64,000 bases of DNA, taken from Acinetobacter sp. WCHA45. GTDB taxonomy: Bacteria > Pseudomonadota > Gammaproteobacteria > Pseudomonadales > Moraxellaceae. Below are positions 27,031 to 34,729 of this stretch, piece after piece. The DNA lies in NCBI RefSeq assembly GCF_002165255.2, contig NZ_CP028561.1:2294001-2358000 (forward strand). Reading direction: 5' to 3'. How positions within the stretch are numbered: position 1 is the first letter of the stretch; every line of letters begins with the position of its first letter. A program made the translations under genes and the position numbers. The notes beneath the pieces were generated by a model. That model searched no databases. It was not told the DNA's origin and saw only the letters and a program-made list of their open reading frames with translations.

Positions 27031-27567
27031 TCATAGGGCCCTTGTCCTATCAGGCTTTTTCTTTCTTAAAATTGCGAGCACTTTCTTAAATTCTTCTTTT
27101 TTTCCAAAACCAATCAAACGTAGAATAGCCATTTGAACATAGTCCAAACCGTAGCGAAATAAACTTACTGAAAGTCGTCCATGCTTCTTTATTTTTATCG
27201 CTTTTTTTCGATCATGTTGCCATTCACCTGTTAAATAGCACCAACAGAAACCGATAGCTAGCACTGCTATCAATTTCTTGACTCGTCCAGGGTCTGTTAA
27301 ACGAGTATTTTCAAGATTGAATCCACGTCCTTTGAGACAACTAAATAAGGTTTCGATTTCCCAGCGTAATGCATAATCACGAATAGCAGAAGCATTAAAC
27401 ATAGGAGAAACAACAAGTAAAAGTTCCCCATCTTCTAATCGTAGCGCACTAATATACAGTTTCACTCGACCAACCCAAATACGTCGTTTACGACATTCAG
27501 TTTGACCAACTTGAAGATGACGAAATAAATCACTAATTTTATGATTCCTGGCTAAGTGATTGGTCAC
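27031..27567 (-). CDS. IS4-family transposase, second frame
   Basis: 178 residues from a GTG overlapping the stop of the first frame. It holds the C-terminal part of the DDE domain: 'YALRWEIETLFSCLKGRGFN' carries the catalytic Glu in the family Y-x(2)-R-W-x-I-E-x(2)-F pattern. It is probably made as a fusion after a -1 shift on seven A's at 27575-27581 (complement), which would read ...RVKKNFIVTNHLARN. Confidence 0.85.
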   Translation of the reverse strand: MTNHLARNHKISDLFRHLQVGQTECRKRRIWVGRVKLYISALRLEDGELLLVVSPMFNASAIRDYALRWEIETLFSCLKGRGFNLENTRLTDPGRVKKLIAVLAIGFCWCYLTGEWQHDRKKAIKIKKHGRLSVSLFRYGLDYVQMAILRLIGFGKKEEFKKVLAILRKKKPDRTRAL

Positions 27568-28124
27568 AATAAAGTTTTTTTAACACGTATACAGAAGTTG
27601 ATGTCATTTTCAATTAACCATGTAAACCATTTCTCACCGATAAATTCTCTGTCTGCGAACACATTCACAATACGGTCTTTACCAAAAATAGAGATAAAGC
27701 GTTGAATCAAAGCAATACGCTCTTTTGTATCTGAATTTCCACGTTTATTGAGCAATGTCCAAACAATAGGTATCGCTATTCCACGATAGACGATGGCTAA
27801 CATCAAGATATTGATATCTCGTTTTCCCCATTTCCAATTGGTTCTATCTAAAGTCAGTTGCACTTTGTCGAATGAAAACATATTGAAAATCAACTGAGAA
27901 ATTTGACGATAATCAAAATACTGACCTGCAAAGAAGCGTTGTATACGTCGATAAAATGATTGTGGTAAGCACTTGATGGGTAAGGCTTTAGATGCAGAAG
28001 AAAGATTACATGTCTGTTTTACAATTAATGCAATCATAATCAGTGTAAAACATTTTACATGTGACTTGTTCCACTTTAGATATTTGTTTAAGATGAGATG
28101 TAACTCATTGAAATGTGTCATCAT
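27564..28124 (-). CDS. IS4-family transposase, first frame
   Basis: 186 residues with the N-terminal DNA-binding part and the first two catalytic acids: Asp in 'VQLTLDRTNWKWG' and Asp in 'VNVFADREFIG'. The frame ends in VKKTLL just after an A7 run. The third acidic residue is in the second frame, so neither product is complete alone. Confidence 0.87.
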   Translation of the reverse strand: MMTHFNELHLILNKYLKWNKSHVKCFTLIMIALIVKQTCNLSSASKALPIKCLPQSFYRRIQRFFAGQYFDYRQISQLIFNMFSFDKVQLTLDRTNWKWGKRDINILMLAIVYRGIAIPIVWTLLNKRGNSDTKERIALIQRFISIFGKDRIVNVFADREFIGEKWFTWLIENDINFCIRVKKTLL

Positions 28125-28132
28125 ATTCGTCG

Positions 28133-28160
28133 TCAGAAAACAAGTATTATGCCATTATTT
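28133..28160 (+). promoter_or_regulatory. Predicted outward promoter of the IS
   Basis: TCAGAA (28133-28138), 16-base spacer, TTATTT (28155-28160). ISAba1 is known to carry an outward promoter of the form TTAGAA-16/17-TTATTT at this end. It points rightwards out of the IS, antisense to the GmrSD-like gene. Confidence 0.55.
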
Positions 28161-28167
28161 CAATGAG

Positions 28168-30192
28168 TTATCTTTTTTGTCGTGTACAAAGTATTTTTTT
28201 AAGAATATTTATTTTGGTTCTCGTTGAACAATTTGTGTATAAGAAAACCGACCTACTGATTTCAGTAAAATTATTTGTCGTTTCAAGCAAGGAAAGATCA
28301 TAAAACTTTTGATCAGCACATAAACTCATAATTTTCGTTGTGTGTTGTTCTAATAAATATTTTACGACATCTATCTGCATTTCTTTCCATGATTGTACTT
28401 TAGATTCAACATCATACAAGGTATAAGATACTAAAGTGTATCCTGTAAAATCAAAGTCATCTTCCAGTAAATATTCATTCGTTTCCTCTACAGGTGGAGC
28501 ATAACTTGTTGTTGGGTAATACCATAATTTAAGTGATTTCTTTGATAGGCGGCTTTGTCTTTCAACCAGCTCATCTTCCGTCCATTTTAGACATTCTCTT
28601 ACATATTGATTCAAACGCAAGTTACTGTCTTTAAATCCATTTTCAACGTCTAATTTATCTTTAAAAGGTCGATTACTATATTTGCTGTTATAACCAGTTA
28701 ATGTCAAATTTGGTAGAGTATGCAACCATTGCTCGTGAATCTGTTGTGATTTTTCACCCAATTCTTTTTGCCAAACAGGAGAAAGCGTTTGGGGCATGAT
28801 ATGCTCTATGGTGTATGTTCCATCTTTAATTCTTTCAATTACATTAATTTGTTCTTTGCTTTCCTCATTTTCTAGAAAACTAAATAAATATGCTTTATTT
28901 TTCGAACTCATGGCATAAATGTTACGGCTAAAAAGAGCTTGCTCAAATTCCTCATCATTAGGAAAACGACTTGATTCCTCTTTATTTAACAGCACATATT
29001 TATAAATTTCAGCATAGGATGCCAATTGACTAGATTGTGCTTTCTTAGTCACATCTTTATCTAAAGTTGCAAAAATTTTAGACAAAGCATTAGTGGCTAA
29101 ACCAACAATCAAACGTCTAAATAAAAATATTTCCGTTACTCTTAAAAGTTCAGTGACCTCTTGATCAGTAAGATTTTTTTCATTCCAACGTTTTAGAATT
29201 GCCAATACGACTGGAAATATAACGGTAAACTCTAACTGACTCAGCCGTACCAACACAGCGGTAAAACTGTTTTGATATTGCATCGGATTCAAAATGATTG
29301 CATAAAGCTTTGAATACTCTAGTAAATCTTTTAATAGTGCCTCAATGTCATCATTATTCTTTTTCACATAATCTTTGAAAGTAAAATAGATATCTTTAAT
29401 AACGACTGTGCGATTTAGTTTTAAGGTTAAATAATCTTTGAAAAAATCACTCACCTTAAAATTGGTATTTTTCTCAATTTTGTTCCAAAAAGCTTCATAA
29501 TATTTTTCTTGTAATTCAGAGGAAAGTCCCATCAAAATGAAATTTCGGATTTTATCTCCTTCCTCAAGCTCAAGTCCCGTCGAGTTCAAACTTTCAAAAA
29601 TAAGCTGAGGGTCATCATCCTTTTCTAGAAAAATATCAATTGTTTGTAGTCGTGAAATGGCATCATACAAATCATCAATGTCGATATTTTCATTCAGTAT
29701 TCTATCTCGAAAATATCTAAAATTTGACGTTACATTAGAACCATCAACAAAATCTGATTCATCACCAAACAATGCATCGAAAGCTTTACAGTCATCTTTG
29801 ATTGGCTTTAATCTTATTTTCCGCTGATCTTCTTGATACTCATCTACTAAATGTTTTTTGGTGATTTTCTCTATTAAACGATCATCTTTAGGAATAACTT
29901 TTTTATGCTTCAATAAATCCACAATAGCAATCAACAAAATTGATATGGTCGTTAACCGTTGTTGCCCATCAATAATTAAAAAATCTTCTCTTTTGCCGCC
30001 TTGCATATGGCTTGAAACAATACTACCAAAAAAATGAGGGGCATCAGGCTTTTTAATTAACCCTTTTAAATCATTAAGTAACTGAGCACAATGTTTGTTC
30101 TGCCAACTATAGTTACGCTGGTAAACAGGAATGATAAATCTTTTATCCGAGCCATCAATAAATTTCAGAAATTGTTTTGCTTCACCCTTCAT
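28168..30192 (-). CDS. GmrSD-like type IV restriction protein (DUF262-DUF1524), 3' end replaced by IS
   Basis: 674-residue frame. The DUF262 (GmrS-like) part has 'IPVYQRNYSW' (21-30) and 'DGQQRLTT' (75-82), an NTP-dependent ParB-like core. The DUF1524 (GmrD-like, HNH) part includes 'YTIEHIMPQTLSPVWQ' around residue 461 and 'NLTLTGYNSKYSNRPF'. Such single-chain GmrSD proteins cut modified phage DNA. Residues after 667 (LCTRQKR) come from the end of the ISAba1-type element; the native last 21 residues remain beyond the IS. Both catalytic parts are intact, so the protein may still work with an altered tail. Confidence 0.85.
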   Translation of the reverse strand: MKGEAKQFLKFIDGSDKRFIIPVYQRNYSWQNKHCAQLLNDLKGLIKKPDAPHFFGSIVSSHMQGGKREDFLIIDGQQRLTTISILLIAIVDLLKHKKVIPKDDRLIEKITKKHLVDEYQEDQRKIRLKPIKDDCKAFDALFGDESDFVDGSNVTSNFRYFRDRILNENIDIDDLYDAISRLQTIDIFLEKDDDPQLIFESLNSTGLELEEGDKIRNFILMGLSSELQEKYYEAFWNKIEKNTNFKVSDFFKDYLTLKLNRTVVIKDIYFTFKDYVKKNNDDIEALLKDLLEYSKLYAIILNPMQYQNSFTAVLVRLSQLEFTVIFPVVLAILKRWNEKNLTDQEVTELLRVTEIFLFRRLIVGLATNALSKIFATLDKDVTKKAQSSQLASYAEIYKYVLLNKEESSRFPNDEEFEQALFSRNIYAMSSKNKAYLFSFLENEESKEQINVIERIKDGTYTIEHIMPQTLSPVWQKELGEKSQQIHEQWLHTLPNLTLTGYNSKYSNRPFKDKLDVENGFKDSNLRLNQYVRECLKWTEDELVERQSRLSKKSLKLWYYPTTSYAPPVEETNEYLLEDDFDFTGYTLVSYTLYDVESKVQSWKEMQIDVVKYLLEQHTTKIMSLCADQKFYDLSLLETTNNFTEISRSVFLYTNCSTRTKINILKKILCTRQKR
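28192..28200. repeat. Target-site duplication, right copy
   Basis: TATTTTTTT, identical to 27004-27012. It marks the insertion point inside the GmrSD-like gene (codons 665-667). Confidence 0.85.
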
Positions 30193-30423
30193 TTTTTCCC
30201 CGTTACGTAAATATATACATTTTAATGATCATAAAGTATGAGTACCAATTCTATAGCAATTAAAATGATTTAATATAGATCCATACCCATCTTAGAATTT
30301 TACCAAAAACTTTTTTTCATACGCTTCAATCTTTGATTTTACTTGTTTTTCCAATATTGCTTGATTGACTAAACCCACCCTTAAATTTATCATTCGACTG
30401 CTGACCTACATCGTCAGTCGGTT

Positions 30424-30611
30424 TTGACAGACCGTTTCCTAAGTGCACTAAAAGATCCCTTCTTTTGGTGTGAGTACTCGTGCTCCCTCTGCGGTAGAAC
30501 GGGAGGGGGACACCTTCGGGTGTGCTGATTCTTAGGTTCAGTCTGTCAACCCTCTTTCGTTCTGCCACCATTATTTGACAGTAATTGGTAGAACTTCTTA
30601 AACCTAAGGAG
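30424..30611 (+). ncRNA. C4-antisense-like structured RNA and its target leader
   Basis: Two short boxes, TTGACAGAC (30424-30432) and GGTAGAACG (30493-30501), are complementary to GTCTGTCAA (30541-30549) and CGTTCTGCC (30558-30566). The same target boxes can instead pair locally with TTGACAG (30575-30581) and GGTAGAAC (30587-30594). An outer stem CTTAGGTT (30531-30538)/AACCTAAG (30601-30608) runs into AAGGAG, the ribosome site of a start at 30620. A UUCG hairpin (ACACC-TTCG-GGTGT) lies at 30510-30523. Two antisense boxes upstream of two target boxes near a ribosome site is the plan of the phage P1 C4 RNA. The family name is a suggestion. Confidence 0.5.
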
Positions 30612-30619
30612 TAGTCGCC

Positions 30620-30685
30620 ATGACTCAGCACTTTCTATCTTTATTATTTTCCCTAAAACGATTTTCTATTCCTTTGTTGCATTAG
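30620..30685 (+). CDS. Short truncated frame behind the C4-like leader
   Basis: ATG with AAGGAG nine bases upstream begins MTQHFLSLLFSLKRFSIPLL and stops after 21 codons. From about 30672 the sequence (TTTGTTGCATTAGCAG..., with another TTTGTTGCAT near 30745) looks like insertion-sequence ends, so the original target gene was probably cut off here. It may not encode a useful product. Confidence 0.3.
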   Translation: MTQHFLSLLFSLKRFSIPLLH

Positions 30686-30822
30686 CAGCATTCATAAATT
30701 TTTGCTTATTTGAATGATCTGAACGCTATCTAGCCTTAGACGGTTTTGTTGCATCTACACGTTAGTCCATTCAGCAAAATTTATTACACATCAAATAACA
30801 CAATAAAAAATTAGGGGAAATG
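30686..30822. other. Intergenic debris with IS-end-like motifs
   Basis: Contains a second copy of TTTGTTGCAT near 30745 and otherwise AT-rich sequence leading into the ribosome site (AGGGGAA) of the next gene. No coding frame. Confidence 0.3.
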
Positions 30823-31077
30823 ATGAAAATTCAAACTTTACTTGTGCTCATCTCTATTGCATTGATGGCTTCAGGTTGTGCCAGTAAAACAGAACGTCAA
30901 TTTATCAGTGGTTGTAAAACAGGTGGTATTGATGGCAGTACCTGTTCATGCATCTACGACAAACTTGAAGATAAATATGGAGAGGATGGTCTTAAAAATA
31001 ATCTGTACACCCTTCAACAAACTGAATCCTTTCAAAGGGATATGGTCAACGTTTCCTATCAGTGCATGAAGGAATAG
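30823..31077 (+). CDS. Small lipoprotein
   Basis: 84 residues from the second of two tandem ATGs, chosen because AGGGG lies at better spacing. The signal peptide 'MKIQTLLVLISIALMASGC' puts the lipobox Cys at residue 19. The mature part has four Cys ('SGCKTGGIDGSTCSCIYDKL' and a late 'YQCM'), likely paired as disulfides in the periplasm. It is the first of four small genes read in tandem. Function unknown. Confidence 0.6.
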   Translation: MKIQTLLVLISIALMASGCASKTERQFISGCKTGGIDGSTCSCIYDKLEDKYGEDGLKNNLYTLQQTESFQRDMVNVSYQCMKE

Positions 31078-31079
31078 CC

Positions 31080-31208
31080 ATGAGAACACTTGCAGGCATC
31101 ATCTGTGTCATCGCCGTGATTTGCTTTTTAGGTTTGCCATTTATTGGCTTCATGATCGTGATGGGAATTTTTATTGCATTGGCAAAATATGCAATTGGGG
31201 GAAAGTAA
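31080..31208 (+). CDS. Very small membrane protein
   Basis: 42 residues, MRTLAGIICVIAVICFLGLP at the start and hydrophobic throughout, ending AKYAIGGK. It starts two bases after the lipoprotein stop, and its own stop is immediately followed by the ATG of the next gene, so it is clearly part of a tight operon. I recognise no family. Confidence 0.5.
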   Translation: MRTLAGIICVIAVICFLGLPFIGFMIVMGIFIALAKYAIGGK

Positions 31209-31436
31209 ATGAATTCAAATATTAAGATATGGGTGATTAGTAGCTACTTGGTGATTGGTTTTTTCTTTGCCATCTATCAACACTTTTGGGGACAGTATAA
31301 CTACAAGCCATTTACCTACAATTTGGGACAAGGCTTAGTGTGGCCTGCTGTAATGTTTCCAGTCATCGGTAAAATTGTAGGCGGTATCTTGATCCTCTTA
31401 TTCATTTGGTTCGTTGTTATTCGACCTAAGTTATAA
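31209..31436 (+). CDS. Small two-helix membrane protein
   Basis: 75 residues with two hydrophobic segments: 'IWVISSYLVIGFFFAIYQHF' near the start and 'GGILILLFIWFVVI' near the end. It abuts the stop of the preceding gene. Unknown function. The operon position next to two lipoproteins suggests an envelope role. Confidence 0.5.
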   Translation: MNSNIKIWVISSYLVIGFFFAIYQHFWGQYNYKPFTYNLGQGLVWPAVMFPVIGKIVGGILILLFIWFVVIRPKL

Positions 31437-31448
31437 CGGAGTGCAATC

Positions 31449-32105
31449 ATGAAAAAAATACTTTCCACTGTAGCACTTTCAACTTTACTAATCGCTTGTA
31501 GTCAAAACAATCAGCCAGCTCAACAAAGTGCTACAGATCAAGCTGAACACAGCTCATCTAATACTGCTACACAGAAGGAGCAATCTAAATATGCCCCATA
31601 TAGCAAGGAAGAGGTTGAAGCCAAAGTACAAGCCTTAACTCAGATTGTAGAAAATGATACCGAATATCTCCCTGCTGCGGTCAAACAAGCCCAATCATTT
31701 CTTGAGAGTTGGGATAAATATCCTGAAGCACTCAAATCCATGATGGAGTCTGATCTTGATCCCAACAATCCTGAATATAGCAATAATATTCCGATGGAGA
31801 TGGAGCAACCTGCGTTATCTGTTCGTGCCCAAATTTCCAGTCGTGAGTCTCAATCTGCTTTTAATGTACAAGGGGCGATTGAATATATTCTAGAAATTCA
31901 GTCCACCAATGATCAACCTTTTGTTTTACAAGGTATGAGTATTAACCGTGGTCGTTGTGGTTATTACACCGCTGACTTTCATAGCAAGATGCCTGTACAA
32001 ATGAGCTATAGTTCTACGGTATCGTACTTGTTGAAATGCCGTGGTGATCAGGTACTTGAAGCTGAATTAATGACCGACCAAGGCAATGTGAGTTTGTCTT
32101 TTTGA
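31449..32105 (+). CDS. Lipoprotein of unknown function
   Basis: 218 residues. 'MKKILSTVALSTLLIACSQN' gives a lipobox Cys at residue 17, followed by a Gln/Ser/Thr-rich linker. The C-terminal half (from ~110) is a beta-rich domain with 'INRGRCGYYTADFHSKMP' and 'YLLKCRGDQVLEAEL', two Cys that may pair. The GGAG ribosome site is 12 bases after the previous gene. Last of four genes, ended by the terminator at 32121. Confidence 0.6.
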   Translation: MKKILSTVALSTLLIACSQNNQPAQQSATDQAEHSSSNTATQKEQSKYAPYSKEEVEAKVQALTQIVENDTEYLPAAVKQAQSFLESWDKYPEALKSMMESDLDPNNPEYSNNIPMEMEQPALSVRAQISSRESQSAFNVQGAIEYILEIQSTNDQPFVLQGMSINRGRCGYYTADFHSKMPVQMSYSSTVSYLLKCRGDQVLEAELMTDQGNVSLSF

Positions 32106-32120
32106 GGTTAGTAAATATGG

Positions 32121-32154
32121 AATAGAGAACACGGTATTAGCAGTGTTCTCTATT
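32121..32154. terminator. Terminator of the small envelope operon
   Basis: AATAGAGAACAC (32121-32132) pairs perfectly with GTGTTCTCTATT (32143-32154). A close relative of this hairpin is found at 34684-34715 next to the Gp2-like gene. Confidence 0.75.
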
Positions 32155-32228
32155 CTCAAAATGACCTATTCTTTATATGCCTCTTCGCCAATTTACATCA
32201 AACTGGCTAATTCCAAATGTTTTCATAT

Positions 32229-32375
32229 TCAGAGATGTCTTGGTACTAAACGTTGGTCTACTTTTTTAGGATTCACAAAATATATACCTGCACGAAAAGC
32301 ATTCTCACGTTGTTTTGGTTGATCTCTATGGATCATTCCTATACCAAGCAAATCATTGACCGCAAACTTTTCTTT
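32229..32375 (-). pseudogene. 3' fragment of a second Gp2-like gene
   Basis: 48 codons to a TGA at 32229-32231. They include 'LLGIGMIHRDQPKQRENAFR' and 'AGIYFVNPKKVDQRL', matching 'TLGIGMIHRHDEKKINNF' and the region after it in the Gp2-like protein at 34730-35704. The 5' part is missing; it is cut off just before the IS3 remnant. Confidence 0.7.
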
Positions 32376-32425
32376 GTTCTCTTTTCGATTACAGTTGAAA
32401 TAGCTCCCTTGGTTATCTTATTCAT

Positions 32426-32821
32426 AACGTCATTGATGATTATAACCGTGAGTCATTGGATATATTGATTGACTTCTCATTACCTGCTGAACGGGTACTA
32501 AGAGGGCTCGACCAACTCATTGCATGGCGAGGAAAGCCCAAGCAAATCAGATCCGACAATGGCCCAGAATACATTAATGATCTCATGGAAAAGTAGTGTG
32601 AAAAGCACAGTATCGAACATGTATTCACGCAATCTGGTAATCCACAGCAGAACGCATATGTTGAACGTTTTAATCGTACAGTACGTTATGAGTGTTTGAA
32701 TCAATATTTATTCATAGATTTAAGCGAGGCTCAAGACTATACAACTGCATGTCTGCACTTTTATAATCATGAGCGATCTCACATGTCAGTTAATGGTAGC
32801 CCACCTAATTTTAAACAATGA
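32426..32821 (+). pseudogene. Remnant of an IS3-family transposase (orfB)
   Basis: Frame reading 'NVIDDYNRESLDILIDFSLP', 'GKPKQIRSDNGPEYIND', then a stop (TAG at about 32595), then 'SGNPQQNAYVERFNRTVRYE' and 'YNHERSHMSVNGSPPNFKQ'. These are the second Asp and the catalytic Glu regions of the IS3 rve integrase domain. The N-terminal half is absent. Non-functional. Confidence 0.85.
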
Positions 32822-32923
32822 TAAGAGGGTTGGTTTTTCTACTCATTAATTCAATTAAAATGGGGGTATTACCGCGCATCCTAATAGCTTTACTTAAATT
32901 TTGTAATAAAGAGAACACTTCAT

Positions 32924-33643
32924 ATGGCAACAGAAGCAAAATTTCGCGAAGATCCTGATCTAGCATTTCTACAATATTCTGATTTTCAAGATCTTAAGTT
33001 ATTATCAAACACTTTAATCGCTGATAGTGAAGGTACAGAACAATGGACAGGGGGGCTTAAAAGCACACTTGTTAAAAACATGAGCATGTACTCAACTGAA
33101 GACGATTTATATAAAAATAGCTGGAAAGCAATTGCTGCTGAAATTCAACTATTTGGCGGAGATACAGTAGTCAACCTTGTCAGAGGAAAAGGGGTTTTAT
33201 ATCGTGAACTACTAGAAGATGTTGCAAAAAAAACAGGTGTAGATTTCCATAAAGATACTTCTGATATCAGTCTTCTTGAAGAAAAAGTACTAAGAACCCT
33301 TTTTGGTCGAATCACTCAACTTAATGAGCTGGACTTCATCAATAAAAAATTGAAAGAAAAAGGATACTTAGGACTAACCTCAATTAAAGAAAGCCCTCTT
33401 AAAACGATTAAAAATAGTCTTGGAGGTGGAACCGCTTCAGGTACAGCTGGTGGACTTTTAGCTGGATTAAATATGGCTAAAAATTTTATTAAGGTAAATC
33501 CATTCGTTGCAGCCGCAACATTACCTTTAACTGCAAAAGATATTACAGCTCCAGCTTATCGCGTTACGATACCTGCTGCCTGTATTGTTGCGATGATGAG
33601 GATTAAGCATGAAGAAAATAAAAATAACTACAATGAGTTCTAA
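32924..33643 (+). CDS. YaaW-like (UPF0174/DUF3944) protein
   Basis: 239 residues, the same length as E. coli YaaW. It opens with 'FREDPDLAFLQYSDFQDLKL' (DUF3944-type start). The middle has 'AAEIQLFGGDTVVNLVRGKG' followed by 'VLYRELLEDVAKK'. The C-terminus has a Gly-rich hydrophobic region and 'APAYRVTIPAACIVAMMRI', near-identical to the end of YaaW. No enzymatic function is established for the family. The hydrophobic end could meet a membrane. It forms a pair with the next gene, ten bases downstream. Confidence 0.8.
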   Translation: MATEAKFREDPDLAFLQYSDFQDLKLLSNTLIADSEGTEQWTGGLKSTLVKNMSMYSTEDDLYKNSWKAIAAEIQLFGGDTVVNLVRGKGVLYRELLEDVAKKTGVDFHKDTSDISLLEEKVLRTLFGRITQLNELDFINKKLKEKGYLGLTSIKESPLKTIKNSLGGGTASGTAGGLLAGLNMAKNFIKVNPFVAAATLPLTAKDITAPAYRVTIPAACIVAMMRIKHEENKNNYNEF

Positions 33644-33652
33644 GGTATCAGC

Positions 33653-34576
33653 ATGTTAGATAAAGTATTTAGTTACGACATTGAAAAATTTTCAAAAGAG
33701 CTTTTAGAAGCTATAGCAAATGACCAGGTGATTTTTAGAGATGGCGTTGCCTACTGGAAAAAGGGGCTCGAACATGTAGGCATTATTCAACATATTCCTT
33801 TAAAAGAAGTCAGTTCTGTAGGTGTTGAAACTTTTGTTCAAGGATTAGGCTCTTTGCAATCAACATTGCAAACCACAATTGTTGCAGCTCAAGCTATTTC
33901 TACTGCGACGTTAATGGTAGCAATGGTTATCCAAACTCAAATTTTAAGTAAAAAAATTGAGGCTGTAAAACAGTGCGTCTTGAAGGTTTCTCAGGATATC
34001 ATAGAACAAAACATTTTATTTTATACAGACAAAGCGAGCGAGTATTTAGCTTTATTACAGACCTTTAAATTACTACTAGACAACAGAACCCCACTTACAG
34101 ATGTTAATCAGTTAGCCAATAATACTTTGTCATCCTCTATACAGCTTAAAAATCATTTAATCTCCTTTATTGGAAACCTACTAAATTTAGTACAAACTCA
34201 AAAAATTAGTTCACAGCAACATGTTGAGCTAATTATGCAATTTATCCAACAAATGATGGAAATACTACCCATTGGAATGCATCTAGAATTTATTCTTTCA
34301 CATCGACTAAATCAAAATGAGTTTTCTCAAGTTTTGATTGAAAATAGCCATAGCCAATATTTAGGCTTGTTTAGTCAGTACCGCAATTATCTCAATGAGA
34401 TTAACAATGGTCTGAAAGAGTTTCGGATAAAGCAAGATCAAGTTCCATTTTTTGAGAAAATCAGGCTACCTGCAAAAAACTTGTTCCAATATTCAATACA
34501 TGTAGAGTTACTTGAAAAGCCTGCGAAAGAAAGAATCACTTATATAAAATCACAAACTGACTCTAAAGAATTTTAA
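33653..34576 (+). CDS. Hypothetical partner of the YaaW-like protein
   Basis: 307 residues, almost all helix. A central hydrophobic stretch 'TTIVAAQAISTATLMVAMVI' (about 75-100) could cross a membrane or pack in a helical bundle; long amphipathic helices follow. I recognise no family. The ten-base gap shows co-transcription with the YaaW-like gene, and the two together look like a self-contained cargo module. Confidence 0.6.
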   Translation: MLDKVFSYDIEKFSKELLEAIANDQVIFRDGVAYWKKGLEHVGIIQHIPLKEVSSVGVETFVQGLGSLQSTLQTTIVAAQAISTATLMVAMVIQTQILSKKIEAVKQCVLKVSQDIIEQNILFYTDKASEYLALLQTFKLLLDNRTPLTDVNQLANNTLSSSIQLKNHLISFIGNLLNLVQTQKISSQQHVELIMQFIQQMMEILPIGMHLEFILSHRLNQNEFSQVLIENSHSQYLGLFSQYRNYLNEINNGLKEFRIKQDQVPFFEKIRLPAKNLFQYSIHVELLEKPAKERITYIKSQTDSKEF

Positions 34577-34683
34577 GCTATAGTAGCTCCACCGTTTTCT
34601 ATTTACTCTGCTACCGTTGTAATCAGGTACTTGAAACTATAATGGTTACAGATTTTTGTCATTTTGGTATCAGATTGCACAAC

Positions 34684-34715
34684 ATAGAGAACATGCTATT
34701 AGCCGTGTTCTCTAT
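34684..34715. terminator. Bidirectional terminator
   Basis: ATAGAGAACATG (34684-34695) and CGTGTTCTCTAT (34704-34715) form a 12-bp stem with one mismatch, followed by AAAA on +. It lies between the convergent YaaW-partner and Gp2-like genes. Confidence 0.7.
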
Positions 34716-34729
34716 TAAAAATCTAATAT

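Larger units (their letters stand above)
27013..28191 (-). mobile_element. ISAba1-type insertion sequence (IS4 family)
   Basis: 1179 bp. The left end CTCTGTACACGACAAA and the complement of the right end CTTTGTACACGACAAA are near-perfect inverted repeats of 16 bp, and an exact 9-bp target duplication flanks the element. Two overlapping transposase frames lie on the - strand. Ends, length and two-frame layout match ISAba1 as I remember it; identity to the reference copy cannot be computed here. The IS sits in the 3' end of the GmrSD-like gene, same strand. Confidence 0.88.

Noticed and set aside
28115..28303. 62-codon + strand frame over the IS right end
   Set aside because: Spans the IS boundary and is antisense to the restriction gene; probably produced by chance, though the outward promoter could transcribe it.
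30326..30631. 101-codon frame on the - strand
   Set aside because: It runs antisense through the structured C4-like leader, and its residues follow from the paired stems; no ribosome site. I treat it as a shadow of the RNA.
30660..30770. A complete insertion sequence
   Set aside because: Only TTTGTTGCAT-type ends are seen; there is no transposase frame between or near them.
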